From contig OZ020611.1 in assembly GCA_963971575.1 (NCBI GenBank), forward strand, positions 57,755,381 through 57,819,380: a DNA stretch of 64,000 nt, read 5' to 3'. The position numbers and the translations under genes are program-made. The first letter of the stretch is position 1, and every line of letters begins with the position of its first letter. Of the stretch, positions 63,043 through 64,000 are shown piece by piece. Under the pieces are notes generated by a model. That model did no database searches and was not told the DNA's origin. It worked only from the letters and a program-made list of their open reading frames with translations. This DNA is from Liopterus haemorrhoidalis (lineage: Eukaryota > Arthropoda > Insecta > Coleoptera > Dytiscidae).

Positions 63043-63895
63043 TGTTCTATAGTGAGACCACATACTATAAAAACTTACTTCCCTCGGACCTTACCGTACA
63101 AAGCGATTTTTTCGACCCCACACACATTTAGTGTTTCTCTTTAAAGAGCTTTATTTTTATTATCTTGAATGTTTCCACACCACTTTTTTCCAGTTTAATA
63201 TAAAATTTTATGTTTACGTTTAATTAAACCAATGTTAACAAAAATTGCTCCAGGCTTATAACACGTTCTCTGTCAAATTGTTACTGCTCTAGAACAAAAC
63301 ATCCTCAAGCAATTTATCCGCTTGTGTGAGATATAGTAAAGTATCAGTCTTTGAAGTTTCTACTAATCAAGCAGCAAACTTTTGCTCAATTTGTAAAGTG
63401 ATATATTAATAAGAAATACAAGTATTGTCTTCAAGTTTATTGAATAAATAGAAGGGGAATAAGTAATTGATTTCCTGAGATCCAGGATCGGAATCTCCTT
63501 ATCTTATTAAGGTCGTGTTAGGAATAATTAAATGTTCAATTGATGTCCGATATATAAACCGAGCACCGTTAATTGGAGAAAATCGGTAGACTAAAGAAAA
63601 GGTAGCAGGAAATTCATTTATGTATACATAAATAAACTTCTTCCTACCAATGGAATGGACTAGAGTCCATCCCACGCTTTTTCGGAATTGACGTAATACT
63701 GCAGTTATCTGAGGCCAATATCGCAGTTGGGAGTTTATTGCAATAATCCTTAATATTTGAAAAGATACAGGGTCTGGTTCAGGTAAAAATAAATTTCAAA
63801 ATGACCTGGATAACTGAATTTCGAAATATTTTATTATTTTCAATTTTCATTTCAATTTTTACTCAATACAGCTTATTCCTTTGTTATGATTATTA
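63043..63895. other. Stretch with no gene recognised
   Basis: No open frame with motifs, no repeat structure and no RNA gene seen. Confidence 0.4.
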
Positions 63896-63899
63896 TTAC

Positions 63900-64000
63900 C
63901 ACCGACCACTCGCTGAATTTATTGGTTAGTTCTCAGGGCTTACAGTGGTTCACAAGTAATGGCTTAAGTTTAAATACTGAAAAAAACGAAAACAGTAGTT
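63900..64000 (+). pseudogene. LINE reverse transcriptase fragment, cut by window end
   Basis: Plus strand: SLNLLVSSQGLQWFTSNGLS, LNTEK, then a likely one-base insertion in an A6 run before TKTVV. L--WF--NGLSLN-EKT is the segment that follows motif C in Jockey/CR1-like RT. It continues beyond the window. The YADD box is not seen upstream in the same frame. Confidence 0.5.

Overview
The window looks like AT-rich intergenic DNA from an animal, most likely an insect. Its repeat families are typical arthropod ones: mariner and Tc1-like elements, hAT miniatures, a Harbinger derivative, Helitron ends, DINE-1/Helentron-like elements with a (GTCY)n core, non-LTR retrotransposons of several clades, and tRNA-derived SINEs. 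I see no convincing host protein-coding exon, rRNA or functional tRNA gene. Almost every recognisable reading frame is a decayed transposase, reverse transcriptase or helicase. The ordinal identity of the host cannot be fixed from this sequence.

Layout. 1-3.6 kb: a 681-bp foldback element, then a 435-bp-arm palindrome built from two DINE-1-like copies around long 8-bp microsatellite arrays, then a reverse transcriptase (RT) fragment. 3.6-7.3 kb: a LINE C-terminal relic, an internally deleted mariner, and a Harbinger derivative that keeps only the N-terminal part of its transposase. 7.3-10.5 kb: a 3-kb CR1/Jockey-like LINE on the minus strand with endonuclease and RT but several breaks. 10.5-15.7 kb: a TIR element that keeps one spliced exon, then a Tc1-like transposon split by a 1.3-kb insert holding a foldback, a SINE with a perfect target duplication and a Crypton-like recombinase exon, then a second SINE. 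16.4-21.0 kb: a 4.6-kb hAT element with an 8-bp target duplication, itself carrying three insertions (a 1.05-kb dispersed repeat, an 840-bp element with long inverted ends, and a Helitron with four 320-bp tandem repeats). 21.0-26.8 kb: mariner, RT fragments, an (ATTT)n-tailed LINE end, a hAT element and dispersed repeats.

27-33 kb: a Helitron helicase C-terminus next to a deleted mariner, a Helitron-like unit, and a 1.8-kb element with roughly 190-bp inverted repeats that contains a DDE relic, a hAT miniature and a SINE. 35-46 kb: two RTE-like LINE ends, a nearly complete mariner, Tc1-like 3' ends, a TTAA-flanked inverted-repeat element, and a different mariner/Tc1 relative. 47.6-52.3 kb: an I-like LINE with a full RNase H domain, an RTE-like LINE and the clean copy of the DINE-1-like element. 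53-59 kb: pogo-like remnants, a LINE, a TA-flanked palindromic miniature and a second copy of the 1.05-kb repeat. 59.9-62.5 kb: a mariner duplicated in tandem, both copies carrying the same hAT miniature at the same site. The window ends with a perfect hAT miniature and an RT fragment cut by the window edge.

Nothing here works together as a pathway. The value of the region is as a layered record of insertions whose target duplications and nesting give relative ages. All identifications are by eye from motifs and have not been checked by database search.
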